DNA of 64,000 nucleotides, from positions 33,822 to 97,821 of the forward strand of contig CAZISM010000005.1 in the NCBI GenBank assembly GCA_964541895.1, written 5' to 3'. Every line of letters begins with the position of its first letter. Within the stretch, counting starts at the first letter, position 1. The stretch is from CAZISM01 sp964541895. Lineage in GTDB: Bacteria; Zhuqueibacterota; Zhuqueibacteria; Residuimicrobiales; Residuimicrobiaceae. The position numbers and the translations under genes were made by a program. The notes under the pieces are model-generated. The model was not told the origin of the DNA. It did not search any database and worked only from the letters and a program-made list of their open reading frames with translations. This document shows, piece after piece, positions 41,636-49,553 of this stretch.

Positions 41636-42037
41636 TTATTTTGGTACGGTGATCTCGATGCTGAAGTGGTTGGCCGCCGGAGCCGATTTTTCCCACGGCC
41701 GGCGATAATCCAGCAGCAGTTTGGTTTTGCCGTTCTGCAAGGCTTTGAAACGGAACAGCTGTTTGCCGGGCGTTCCCACCCGTATGGTATCCTCAGCGTT
41801 CTTTTCCTGATGCAACACTTCCTGCGACTGCAGACGAATTACCGAACTGTCGAAGGCCATGATCTGCCAGGAAAAACCGGTGGTCGGGTTTGAATCGAGA
41901 ATGATCTGGATCTCGCTGCCTTTGACAGCCTTGATCTTGCTGCCGTTTTGCGACTGGGTAAGGATCTGTTTTTTACCGGTCCCTGCCACTAGCGCCAGAA
42001 CCATAAACGGCATCCAGGCGTAATGAATGAGAGACAT
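41636..42037 (-). CDS. Chagasin-type cysteine protease inhibitor (I42)
   Basis: ATG 42037 follows AAGGAG with good spacing and gives a hydrophobic leader (~1-20). The 133-residue protein shows the three loops that insert into papain-like active sites: NPTTGFSW (~49), GTPGKQLFRFKA (~89) and DYRRPWEK (~111). I42 inhibitors bind C1 proteases tightly and reversibly. The gene lies 66 bases upstream of, and on the same strand as, a papain-like protease, so it probably protects the producer or controls that enzyme in the periplasm. The true length agrees with other chagasins (~110 residues mature). Confidence 0.93.
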   Translation of the reverse strand: MSLIHYAWMPFMVLALVAGTGKKQILTQSQNGSKIKAVKGSEIQIILDSNPTTGFSWQIMAFDSSVIRLQSQEVLHQEKNAEDTIRVGTPGKQLFRFKALQNGKTKLLLDYRRPWEKSAPAANHFSIEITVPK

Positions 42038-42100
42038 AGCCAGACTCCTTTTTGAACAGCTATGATGGTTAACGCTAGAGACCGCTGGCGCGTGCTCTGT

Positions 42101-42130
42101 AAAAAGCAGGGCGGACAACGTGTCCGCCCT
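42101..42130 (-). terminator. Rho-independent terminator after the M28/M19-like gene
   Basis: AGGGCGGACA and TGTCCGCCCT form a perfect 10-bp stem with a 3-base loop. On the minus strand GCTTTTTAC follows. It lies 112 bases after the stop at 42243. A second dyad (TGACCGC/GCGGTCA) lies between 42168 and 42185. It separates the fusion gene from the chagasin-papain transcript. Confidence 0.85.
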
Positions 42131-42242
42131 TGTCTATGGACCAGGTTTGTGTCTCTGCGTCACAGACCTGACCGCACAGCGGTCAGCCATGCGGCAGGTC
42201 TGGTTAAAGATAATTAAACAGGGAAGCAAAATCAAGGATTGT

Positions 42243-44549
42243 TTACATGGGTCTGCGGCCCTGCCGCTCTCCGCTGAGCTCGGAAAACTTTCTGGAGGCA
42301 TTCTCACCCAGGACGTTGCGGATCTGCCGCTCGTCCCAACCGGCCTGTTTCAGCGCCCTGGTGAGATTAAAGAGATCGGAGCAGGCTGCCGGATCGCCGG
42401 ACACGTACAGGGCCGTGTGGTCGAGGTACCCTGCTTTTTTGATCTGTTCCAGTTCGGAGACCGTGGTGGAATAATCGGCCTGCAGAGGTGTGGTCACTGC
42501 CCACAGCGCTTTTTTCCTGGCGATGAGTTGCCACAGCGAGTCGGCCGGCGCCGGTCCGGCCAGCAGGAGAGGATTTTTAACCGTTAGAAGCAACTGCCGG
42601 CTCACACCGGCGGAATAACCGCTGCACAGCCAGAGCACTTTTTCGCCGGCCAGTTCGGCGGCCAGTTTTTTCGCTTCCGCGGAGAGCGAGTCATTCCGGC
42701 AGAGCCAGCTGTCTTTGCCCGCGTCCACGGCGATGAACTGTGCCCCCAATTTGACCATGGCTTTGATCTGTTCCGGTTCTGCTGCCATGGCTGAGAGGCC
42801 GTCGAGGCCGATGTAGGCGCGTGCCTGATCCCGCCGTCCTGCTCCTCGTCGGCCGAAACCGGCTGGTTCGCGGCTGCCGAATTTTTCCTGGGCCGTGTTC
42901 AGCTTGCTGAAAAGATCTGCGAACGCGCAGCTGTTGCCCTGCTCGGCGCGCACCGTGAGCAGTTGACCGTCGATGTCATAGCGGCTGAACAGCGTGTCCA
43001 GGCCGGCGGTCTCTTTCGGCACCGGCATGGTCTGCAGATTCAGGATCTGTGCGACCTTGTGGATATAACGTGCCTCGCCGTCGGGGTCGATCCAGCTGCC
43101 GGCGTGGTCCGCCATGATGCGCCCCATTTTTTCAGACACGTCTGCGACTTTGGCCAGCAGGCCGGCATCGATTTTTTCCGGATCGTCTGCCGGCGTGTGA
43201 TAGGAGGGATGGGCCTCCCACGGTCCGGTCATCAGGGCAAAGGCGGCAATGCCTTTCTGCAGGAACGGAGTATGGTCGCTGCCACCGGGACCGCCCCGAC
43301 TCGGTTCGAGGAATTCCAGCGTGGTTTTGTCCAGACCGGCTTTAATGATCTCCCAGGCGGCAGGGCCGTAATAGCGGCCGGGAATGCCCAGGTTGGTGCC
43401 CAATCCCACCATATCAAAGTTGAAATAGACGACCACTTTTTTGTCCAGATGTTTACAGAAATACTCCGAGCCCAGCAAACCCAACTCTTCTCCACCCCAG
43501 GCGGCAAAGAGCATGGACCGTTTCGGTTTTTGGCCGGATTGGACAAAGCGGCGTGCCAGTTCCAGCACCATGGCCGTGCCGGAGGCGTTGTCATCGGCGC
43601 CGTTGTTGATGCGGCCGTACTCCACACCGATGTGGTCAAAGTGACCGCCAAAGGCCACCCACTCCTGCGCCAGGGCCGGATCGCTGCCAGGGAGCAGAGC
43701 TACAATGTTCCACGCTTTGGCAGCGGGAATATATTTTGCCTCGTGCTGCAGGCTTACTTTTTTCTCCAGCAACTCCGGTTTGAAGACACGGTCGAGCGTT
43801 TGGTCTGCCGCATCCCGCACCCTTTTGGGCAACTCGCGGCTCATTTCGTCAGGACTTGCCAGCAGGCTGGTGACCAGATGGTCATCCAGGCTGGCCACAA
43901 GAAAGCCGGGGTGATGCTGGCGGGGACGCAGACGAACATAGGCCCCGTACTGTCTTTCCCGGATCGAGGGATTTTGGATGAAAAGAACCGCTTTGGCGCC
44001 GGCGGCAAAAGCCAGATCCACCTTGACCGAATCGCTGCTGAACGGTTCCCATTTGCTGTCTTCGTTCGGTGCGCCGCTGATGACCAGGGCGATTTTGTCC
44101 TTTAGAGACACGCCGGTGTAATGATCCACTTTGAGTTCTTTGGCGGAGAGGCCGTAGCCCAGCCAAACGACCTGGCCGCTCACCTTGCCGCCGCCGGAAT
44201 AGCGCGCCATGCGGAAGAGGCCGTCTTCGCCATAATAGCGGTGGTCATTGATGGAAAGCCGCGGATAGCGGAAGGTGTTTTCGTAGAGTGGAAACTCGAA
44301 AACCTGAATGTAGCCGTTGTTATCGCCGCCAGGCTGCAAGCCCAGCGCTTTGAACTGGTCGGCGAGCCACTGTCCGGCTTTAAAGAACTGGGCACTGCCG
44401 GTGTCGCGGCCCTGCATGGCATCACACGACAGTGTGGTGATGTCGTTTTTGATGCGCGTGCCGGTATCGGTGCCGGCCGCGTAGGTTGAAACAGTTATGA
44501 GCAGAATCAGAATTACACTGCAAAATCTGATGCGGTTGGTTGTTGCCAT
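42243..44549 (-). CDS. Secreted M28 aminopeptidase fused to an inactive M19 dipeptidase-like domain
   Basis: ATG 44549 follows GGAGAGG. The 768-residue protein has a signal peptide (~1-25), a PA insert and an M28 zinc domain. The ligands are His in FGGHFDHIG (~309), Asp in GADDNASG (~322), Glu in WGGEELGL (~353) and Asp in FNFDMVG (~378), with a final His in HPSYHTPADD (~450). Residues ~505-768 align to the intact M19 dipeptidase encoded at 61745: IGLDGLSAM for IGLENGFPI, and the C-terminal QIRNVLGENASRKF for DIRKIWGENFLRVF. The M19 metal-site His segments (VSHASD, ASHSC) are replaced by CSGYSAG and LLAG. The second domain is probably a non-catalytic partner or substrate-binding module. Confidence 0.9.
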   Translation of the reverse strand: MATTNRIRFCSVILILLITVSTYAAGTDTGTRIKNDITTLSCDAMQGRDTGSAQFFKAGQWLADQFKALGLQPGGDNNGYIQVFEFPLYENTFRYPRLSINDHRYYGEDGLFRMARYSGGGKVSGQVVWLGYGLSAKELKVDHYTGVSLKDKIALVISGAPNEDSKWEPFSSDSVKVDLAFAAGAKAVLFIQNPSIRERQYGAYVRLRPRQHHPGFLVASLDDHLVTSLLASPDEMSRELPKRVRDAADQTLDRVFKPELLEKKVSLQHEAKYIPAAKAWNIVALLPGSDPALAQEWVAFGGHFDHIGVEYGRINNGADDNASGTAMVLELARRFVQSGQKPKRSMLFAAWGGEELGLLGSEYFCKHLDKKVVVYFNFDMVGLGTNLGIPGRYYGPAAWEIIKAGLDKTTLEFLEPSRGGPGGSDHTPFLQKGIAAFALMTGPWEAHPSYHTPADDPEKIDAGLLAKVADVSEKMGRIMADHAGSWIDPDGEARYIHKVAQILNLQTMPVPKETAGLDTLFSRYDIDGQLLTVRAEQGNSCAFADLFSKLNTAQEKFGSREPAGFGRRGAGRRDQARAYIGLDGLSAMAAEPEQIKAMVKLGAQFIAVDAGKDSWLCRNDSLSAEAKKLAAELAGEKVLWLCSGYSAGVSRQLLLTVKNPLLLAGPAPADSLWQLIARKKALWAVTTPLQADYSTTVSELEQIKKAGYLDHTALYVSGDPAACSDLFNLTRALKQAGWDERQIRNVLGENASRKFSELSGERQGRRPM

Positions 44550-44749
44550 TACCTCTCTCCTGAATGGTGTGGTTGCTGCTGTGGCAAAATTAAGGCCTGT
44601 GCTGCAAAGATGCAACAGTTTTATGGCAGGGGTTGTTCAGAGTCCGGCCGCGCTGCGAAAGGCGCGGTTTTTTTTTCGGTCGCCTGGATGGCCGGGGAAT
44701 GTTTCCCATGACACCCTCAATCGGTCGCGAAGCGACTCTGCGAAGGTAG

Positions 44750-44769
44750 CCAGGCGTTTCAACGCCTGG
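44750..44769. repeat. Palindromic hairpin next to the 55-bp repeat
   Basis: CCAGGCGT and ACGCCTGG form a perfect 8-bp stem with loop TTCA. It runs into the left 55-bp unit, whose first two bases are the last of this hairpin. Confidence 0.6.
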
Positions 44770-44822
44770 AAGAGGCATTAAAAAAAATGCGTCGCGTAGC
44801 GACGCACGAAATGATTTTTTGC
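44768..44822 (+). repeat. 55-bp perfect repeat, left of gap
   Basis: This 55-base sequence is identical to 44923-44977. It contains an 8-bp stem (TGCGTCGC/GCGACGCA, loop GTA) between A-rich and T-rich tracts. The exact match directly on both gap edges suggests overlapping contig ends or a tandem array. Confidence 0.9.
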
Positions 44823-44922
44823 NNNNNNNNNNNNNNNNNNNNNNNNNNNNNNNNNNNNNNNNNNNNNNNNNNNNNNNNNNNNNNNNNNNNNNNNNNNNNN
44901 NNNNNNNNNNNNNNNNNNNNNN
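44823..44922. other. Assembly gap (100 N)
   Basis: One hundred unknown bases, a round number that usually marks a gap of unestimated size. No gene can be traced across it. Confidence 0.99.
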
Positions 44923-44977
44923 GGAAGAGGCATTAAAAAAAATGCGTCGCGTAGCGACGCACGAAATGATTTTTTGC
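44923..44977 (+). repeat. 55-bp perfect repeat, right of gap
   Basis: Identical to 44768-44822. See the left copy for its internal hairpin. Confidence 0.9.
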
Positions 44978-45014
44978 AGAGCATGCCGGTAATTTCACCG
45001 CTTGGCATTATTTG

Positions 45015-45052
45015 AAAAAACGGCTGCAGGGCCTGATAGAGCCCAGCAGCCG
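45015..45052 (-). terminator. Rho-independent terminator of the guaD-DUF2007 operon
   Basis: CGGCTGC (45021-45027) pairs with GCAGCCG (45046-45052), and GGGC/GCCC extend the stem inside. On the minus strand TTTTTTC follows (45015-45020). It lies 149 bases after the DUF2007 stop. Confidence 0.8.
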
Positions 45053-45200
45053 TTGCTCTTTCTCATCTAGTCAACACCAATTTTCAGACAGCATTCCCGC
45101 CAAAATCATCAAGCCCAACCTGGATGCCCTGGCCGGAATGTTTGCAGCAGACCATTCCTCGTTGGTAAAATTGAGAGTGATCTGTGTAATAATTGCACAA

Positions 45201-45440
45201 TCAGCCGTTGTCCGGCTCTGCCAGTGAATCCGTTTCCCGGCGTATTTTTTCGATGTCGGCCCGCAGCGACTCGGGTGCATAGAGAGCGCCCCAGCCCTTT
45301 TGCATCTGGAAAATTCCGTCGTAGGCCGAGTCGTGGTAGGAACGGATCAGGTGTGGAATGCCCTGTTCATTCAGCTGAGCAGAGAGATAATCGGCTTCCA
45401 CTTGATCCCTGATGGCGCAGATTTTGACAAACTCTTCCAT
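45201..45440 (-). CDS. DUF2007 family small protein
   Basis: The 79-residue protein matches DUF2007 (annotated in Pfam as a putative signal-transducing protein). It opens with FVKICAIRDQVEADYLSAQL and NEQGIPHLIRS (~24-34), then GALYAPESLRADIEKIR near the end. This is a small ferredoxin-like alpha/beta fold often found as a single domain in the cytoplasm. No catalytic residue is known. The ATG at 45440 follows AGGAGGACGATC. It is the last gene of a four-gene minus-strand run (guaD, Ca-loop lipoprotein, GDPD, DUF2007), 16 bases after the GDPD stop, and is closed by the terminator at 45015. Confidence 0.85.
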   Translation of the reverse strand: MEEFVKICAIRDQVEADYLSAQLNEQGIPHLIRSYHDSAYDGIFQMQKGWGALYAPESLRADIEKIRRETDSLAEPDNG

Positions 45441-45456
45441 GATGATCGTCCTCCTG

Positions 45457-46326
45457 TTACCAGTGTCTGTTGTGCTGTCGCAAATACCGCAACAGCTGTT
45501 GCGGCCGATCGGTTTGAATGATGGTGGCGCCGCTGTGCAGCAGCGGTGCGTAGCCCCACTCTGCGCCGCCCAGCATGGCCTTGATATCCGGCCAGAGCAG
45601 GGCGTTCAACCAGATGTGCGCACCCTGTTGTCGCCAGGGGGCCGCATCCGCAGGCCTGAAGAACGAGGCATCCACATGCACGGCCGGGGGATGATAGCGC
45701 TGATAGAGCGCCTGCAGGTCGCGGACCGTCTTTGCGCGCGGCATGATCAACAGTGTCCGGTCCAGTGCAATAAGACTGTCCAATTTGGCGACAGAGCCGA
45801 ACAGCAAAACCTGTTGTGGTGTGCCCGTCTCCTGCAACAGCTGAACGATTTTATTGACGCCGGCTGATTTGATGTCCAGGTCGAGAAAGATCCGGCCCCG
45901 GACCAGCTCCAGTGCCTGGCGCAGAGTCGGTACGCGCTGCCTGCCGGAGAGGAAAAGCAGGCTGATGTCTGCCAGAGTTTTTTCCTTCACCAGGCCGCTG
46001 CCGCTAGTGGTGCGGTCCACCCGATCGTCGTGCATCAGGATCAATTCGCCGTCGCGGGTCTGGCGGACATCGGTTTCGATAAAATCAGCGCCCAGATCGA
46101 TGGCGTTTTGAAACGCGGCGAGAGAATTTTCCGGCGCCCGATCATGCGCGCCCCGGTGAGCGGCTACCAGAATGGTTGTGGAATCGGGTTGCGAAAAAGC
46201 AGCGGCGATACGGTTGAAGTCACTTGGTTGGGTAGCGATGGTCGATGAGCGGCAGCCGATGAGGAGAGCGGCTGCGACGAAAAGACCTGCGCCGGCAAGG
46301 TAACGGTTCACGGTACGACGCCCCAT
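45457..46326 (-). CDS. Glycerophosphodiester phosphodiesterase lipoprotein
   Basis: ATG 46326 gives a standard lipoprotein signal (ending LLIGC, Cys25). A GTG at 46353 is an alternative start, and neither has an ideal ribosome-binding site. The 289-residue protein has the GDPD barrel motifs HRGAHDRAPENSLAAFQNAI (~58), IETDVRQTRDGELILMHDDRVDRTT (~80-104), and later LFLDLDIKSAG (~143). Metal-binding Glu and Asp of ETD and the His pair are present. These enzymes release glycerol-3-phosphate from deacylated phospholipids in the periplasm. The gene overlaps the end of the upstream Ca-loop lipoprotein gene by 19 bases, indicating a shared transcript. Confidence 0.92.
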   Translation of the reverse strand: MGRRTVNRYLAGAGLFVAAALLIGCRSSTIATQPSDFNRIAAAFSQPDSTTILVAAHRGAHDRAPENSLAAFQNAIDLGADFIETDVRQTRDGELILMHDDRVDRTTSGSGLVKEKTLADISLLFLSGRQRVPTLRQALELVRGRIFLDLDIKSAGVNKIVQLLQETGTPQQVLLFGSVAKLDSLIALDRTLLIMPRAKTVRDLQALYQRYHPPAVHVDASFFRPADAAPWRQQGAHIWLNALLWPDIKAMLGGAEWGYAPLLHSGATIIQTDRPQQLLRYLRQHNRHW

Positions 46327-47207
46327 TCCTGATAGATCTTTATTCTTTTCCACGCCGTTTTCTTTCTGTTCAATCCATACAAAGCTTCAAATCCCCAGGC
46401 CGAATCGGGCGCCACAAAGAAGGTAAAGGACACCTTGTACTGGTTCAGTGTATCTTTGATTGTCGCCGACAACACCGGAATGCCGTACCCCTGCCTGCTG
46501 ACAAACTCGTCCACCCGATCGGCCGGCATCGTTAGTACAAGGCCGTAAGGCCGGGTATAGGAAAGAGCTTTTTGGCTCAGCTGCTCCACCACAGCCAATT
46601 GATCCGTCGTCAGAGCGCGCAGTTCCGTTTCTATGACCTGTTTATGCAGTCGCTCATGCAGAGTCAGGCGTGCCGGCGTGGCGGCCAGTGGGTTGGAATC
46701 CTGGCCGTCCTCGATGCCGTCGCCATCGCTGTCAGGATTGGCGGCGTCGGTCCATAACACCTCTTCGCCGAAATCGGAAAGGCCATCCGCATCAGCGTCG
46801 TGCACGATCTGCGACATGGCCAGCTGGCTGTATTCGGCAAAGAGCAGAAACGGTTTTCTAACCTGGTAATGGACAGGGCTTGTCGTTTTTGTTCCAGTGC
46901 GAACGAACAGCGTATCTCTCTTGAATGTCCAGGCATAAGGTGTGTTGGTTATGATGGGTTGGGCCAGATAGAGGGGGCGATGCCAGCCGTGTCCGGCTTC
47001 AAAGTACATCATCCACAATTCGTTAAAGCCATAATATCGGGAGGCAAAAACAGCCCAGGTGGAGCCATTCTCTCTGATGATGCATCCTTTTGGCAGTCTC
47101 GATACGAGGCGCGCCGGCGGTATGGTTATGTTTTTGACAAAGGTCTGTTTGACCGAACAGCCCAGCAACAGCGCGATACAGACCCATCCCAGCCGTACGA
47201 GCGACAT
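46308..47207 (-). CDS. Lipoprotein with thrombospondin-3-like calcium loops, function unknown
   Basis: The 299-residue protein has a lipoprotein signal (LLLGC, Cys17). The first ~130 residues look beta-rich (WAVFASRYYGFNELWMMYF). A short segment at ~135-170 contains Asp-rich calcium loops, DADADGLSDFGEE and NPDSDGDGIEDGQDSNP, the thrombospondin type-3 pattern. The C-terminal part has a helix (LHKQVIETELRALTTDQLAVVEQ) and a final beta-rich region. Family unknown. It follows guaD by 7 bases and overlaps the GDPD gene. The calcium loops resemble those of the secreted protein at 49747. Confidence 0.78.
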   Translation of the reverse strand: MSLVRLGWVCIALLLGCSVKQTFVKNITIPPARLVSRLPKGCIIRENGSTWAVFASRYYGFNELWMMYFEAGHGWHRPLYLAQPIITNTPYAWTFKRDTLFVRTGTKTTSPVHYQVRKPFLLFAEYSQLAMSQIVHDADADGLSDFGEEVLWTDAANPDSDGDGIEDGQDSNPLAATPARLTLHERLHKQVIETELRALTTDQLAVVEQLSQKALSYTRPYGLVLTMPADRVDEFVSRQGYGIPVLSATIKDTLNQYKVSFTFFVAPDSAWGFEALYGLNRKKTAWKRIKIYQEWGVVP

Positions 47208-47214
47208 AAGGCAC

Positions 47215-47688
47215 TCAATAGGTTATTTTGTCCGTTTTGGTTTGCCACGATTGAAAGAGCTGCAGGCAGTCGCCGGTTTCCATTTGCCTGCTTTGTACCT
47301 GCTGGTGAGCAGCGGTCCCCTGGATAACACTATAGATATAGGCATCATCGAATCCGATGGCGGCGGCATCCTGGCGGCTGCAACCGAAATAGAGAGTTGT
47401 CATTTTTGCCCAGTGGATGGCGGCAAGGCACATGGGACACGGCTCGCAGGTGGAATAGAGTTCACAGTCGGAGAGATCGAACCGGCCCAGTTTTCGGCTG
47501 GCCCTGCGAATGGCCAACACTTCGGCATGGGCCGTTGGGTCGTTGCTTTTCAATACCTGATTATGGGCGCGGGCAATGACCAGGCCCTGGCGGACAATCA
47601 CCGCGCCAAAGGGACCACCGTGGTTGTGTCGCATACCCTGACGGGCTTCGCGTATGGCGAGATGCATAAAGGCGTTGTGCGGCGTCAT
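47215..47688 (-). CDS. guaD: Guanine deaminase (CDA fold)
   Basis: ATG 47688 follows AAGGAACGGAA. The earlier frame adds 25 residues not found in the family. The 157-residue protein has the zinc-deaminase motifs HAE (NDPTAHAEVLAIR, ~50) and CEPCPMC (~80-86). The surrounding sequence (GGPFGAVIV, DAAAIGFDDAYIY, C-terminal TY) matches the short bacterial guanine deaminase rather than tRNA adenosine or cytidine deaminases. It converts guanine to xanthine and ammonia in the cytoplasm. It heads the four-gene minus-strand transcript that otherwise encodes two lipoproteins and a DUF2007 protein. Confidence 0.88.
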   Translation of the reverse strand: MTPHNAFMHLAIREARQGMRHNHGGPFGAVIVRQGLVIARAHNQVLKSNDPTAHAEVLAIRRASRKLGRFDLSDCELYSTCEPCPMCLAAIHWAKMTTLYFGCSRQDAAAIGFDDAYIYSVIQGTAAHQQVQSRQMETGDCLQLFQSWQTKTDKITY

Positions 47689-47946
47689 TTCCGTTCCTTT
47701 CTTGTCCTTAAAGATAGCAAGAAAAAGAAATTTGCCAAATGAAATTCTCCGGCGCGGCTCCACAGTGATACATGTTGGTGGCTGCCGTCATTCATAACTG
47801 TAATTCATCGAGAGGATGTGCGCCATATTCTAAAAGGAGCGAAGGGGATAAATATATGTAAAATAATTAACAAGGAACGGCCGTTCCGGTGCAGGTTTGT
47901 GGTACGCTTTTTGAAAAGGCTAATGTGGTTTAAAAGAGGAGCAGCT

Positions 47947-49077
47947 ATGCCAGACACACCAATCGTTCACTCGTTTCCGATGACGTTCCTGGGATCCAGA
48001 CGAAAGCCGGCGCCGCACATCATGGCCGTCGGCGGCGGCAAAGGGGGGGTGGGCAAGTCCTCCATAGCCGCGATGCTGGCGCTGGCGTTGTCGTCGCGCG
48101 GGCACCAGACCGTCATTATCGATGCGGATCTGACCGGCGCCAATTTGCACGGCTATCTCGGCGTTGCCGACACGGAACGTTCTTTGCCCATGTTTTTGCG
48201 CTGTAAAGATAAAAAGTTGCATGACCTGGTGCAGGCAACGCGGTTCCCGCGGTTGTCGGCCATCGTCGGTTCTCTGGGGATGGACAGCACCAGCCCCTGG
48301 AGATACGACGACAGTCGTCGACTGTTGCAGCAGTTGCGTCGGCTGCCGGCGCCGTATGTGGTGGTGGATCTGGGAGCCGAGTCTTCGCTGCTGGAGATCG
48401 ATCTTTTTCTCGCTGCCGACTCGGGCGTGGTGGTGTCCACCAACGACGCTGTTTCGCTGCATAATGTGTTTCAGTTCATCCGTACCGCGGTTCTGCGCAA
48501 GATGCGCCGCCAGTTGCTTCGAGATCGTGCATGGCAGGAAAAATTGCATCTGTTCATGGAACAATCGGAATCATCGGCGGCCGTTTCGCTGGAGGCCTCG
48601 TTTCGGGAGTGGGGGGTTTCACCAAACTGGATTCGCGAAATAACCGCGTCCATCCGGCCCAGGATGATCATCAACATGAGCGAGCCCAACGAATCGTCGC
48701 AACATGTGCAGTCGCTGCGGCTGGCCACCAGTCAGCTGTTGTCCGTGCATCTCGACTTTGGCGGCGTGGTGCAGGCGGATGCGCGGGTGCGGCAGGCGTT
48801 GAAGGAGCGGCGGCCGGATCTTCTCAGTCATCGAGAAAATCGTGCGTTTGCGGACATTGTTCGCTATCTGGATCGGCACGGGCTGGGCCTGGAGAAGCAG
48901 GCGCAGGATGTCAAGGAAGCCAAGCCGGACGGCATCGCTACGTTAAAAAGCTGGTTGCGCGGCACGCTCTGTTCCACCCGCTGCCTGGCGTGGCAAACCT
49001 GTCCGGTCAAGCACGGTGGCTTGCCGTGTGCCATGCAACCGGTGGAGCTGCTGCGCCGGGAAGCGTGTTATGCGTGA
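47947..49077 (+). CDS. MinD/ParA-like P-loop ATPase with C-terminal cysteine cluster
   Basis: ATG 47947 follows AGAGGAGCAGCT. An upstream frame extension lacks a ribosome-binding site. The 376-residue protein has the deviant Walker A GGGKGGVGKSS (~28), switch I IIDADLTGANLHGYLG (~56), and the Walker B-like YVVVDLGAESSLLEIDLF (~137). A helical insert with VLRKMRRQLLRDRAWQEKL follows (~180-200). The last 40 residues hold four cysteines in SWLRGTLCSTRCLAWQTCPV plus GGLPC, as in an iron-sulfur or zinc site. Relatives position cell machinery (MinD, FlhG) or carry Fe-S clusters (Mrp). The cysteine tail is unusual, and the role is unknown. Confidence 0.85.
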   Translation: MPDTPIVHSFPMTFLGSRRKPAPHIMAVGGGKGGVGKSSIAAMLALALSSRGHQTVIIDADLTGANLHGYLGVADTERSLPMFLRCKDKKLHDLVQATRFPRLSAIVGSLGMDSTSPWRYDDSRRLLQQLRRLPAPYVVVDLGAESSLLEIDLFLAADSGVVVSTNDAVSLHNVFQFIRTAVLRKMRRQLLRDRAWQEKLHLFMEQSESSAAVSLEASFREWGVSPNWIREITASIRPRMIINMSEPNESSQHVQSLRLATSQLLSVHLDFGGVVQADARVRQALKERRPDLLSHRENRAFADIVRYLDRHGLGLEKQAQDVKEAKPDGIATLKSWLRGTLCSTRCLAWQTCPVKHGGLPCAMQPVELLRREACYA

Positions 49078-49160
49078 TCGCCAGAGCTGATGAGGCCATG
49101 GCAGCGGCCGTGGCCTCTGCCGAAAATGGTTGATTTTAGCAGACTGCCTCGATATATTTA

Positions 49161-49186
49161 TGTAGGGCGACCAGTTTGGTCGCCTT
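49161..49186. repeat. REP-like palindromic repeat, copy 2
   Basis: GGCGACCA (49166-49173) and TGGTCGCC (49177-49184) form an 8-bp stem with loop GTT, inside TGTAGG...CTT flanks shared with copies 1 and 3. Confidence 0.75.
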
Positions 49187-49238
49187 GTAGCGTCTGCAGC
49201 AGGTCCCGAAAAGCGTTATGGTCAAATTGGCCGCGATA

Positions 49239-49264
49239 TGTAGGGCGACCAGTTTGGTCGCCTT
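49239..49264. repeat. REP-like palindromic repeat, copy 3
   Basis: GGCGACCA (49244-49251) and TGGTCGCC (49255-49262) with loop GTT. It matches copy 2 base for base over 26 positions from TGTAGG to CCTT and lies 78 bases away in the same orientation. Confidence 0.75.
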
Positions 49265-49553
49265 TGAGCGACTCCAATCGGTTCTGAAAAATATTTCACT
49301 TTAGATCGGGCTGTAGACGTAATCCAGCTATCACCGTTCCCTGTTCTTTCCCGCTAAGCGGTGAGCAGGTCACCGCACATCTTGTCGTGTCGATCAACTC
49401 TTACCAATGATCGGAGTTGACTATGACCCTCTCAACGACTGAACAGCCCAAATCGACCTTTGCCGACCTTTATAACCTGCTTTAACCGCTGCATCATCAA
49501 CCCACTTGCCAACTTTGCTGTACCATTGCATTGAAATTGCTTTCAGATCGCTG

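Larger units (their letters stand above)
44550..45200. other. Intergenic region with repeats and assembly gap
   Basis: No gene is visible between the start of the M28 fusion and the end of the DUF2007 gene. The stretch holds a hairpin (44750-44769), two identical 55-bp units around the N gap, and a terminator (45015-45052). Repeats probably broke the assembly here. Confidence 0.7.

Noticed and set aside
42168..42185. TGACCGC/GCGGTCA dyad considered as the main terminator of the 42243 gene
   Set aside because: It lacks a U-tract. The hairpin at 42101-42130 with GCTTTTT fits better.
42963..44105. 380-codon plus-strand frame opposite the M28/M19-like gene
   Set aside because: It lies inside a gene with full zinc motifs and has no ribosome-binding site or family features.
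49161..49264. Two REP-like units considered as the start of a CRISPR array
   Set aside because: Only two copies, 26 bases with palindromic core and spacing of 52 bases between them, no cas genes and a third copy 44 kb away.
49423..49485. 20-codon frame (ATG after CGGAGTTGACT) that might be a transposase remnant
   Set aside because: Too short to assign. The following bases do not continue a recognisable protein in any frame.
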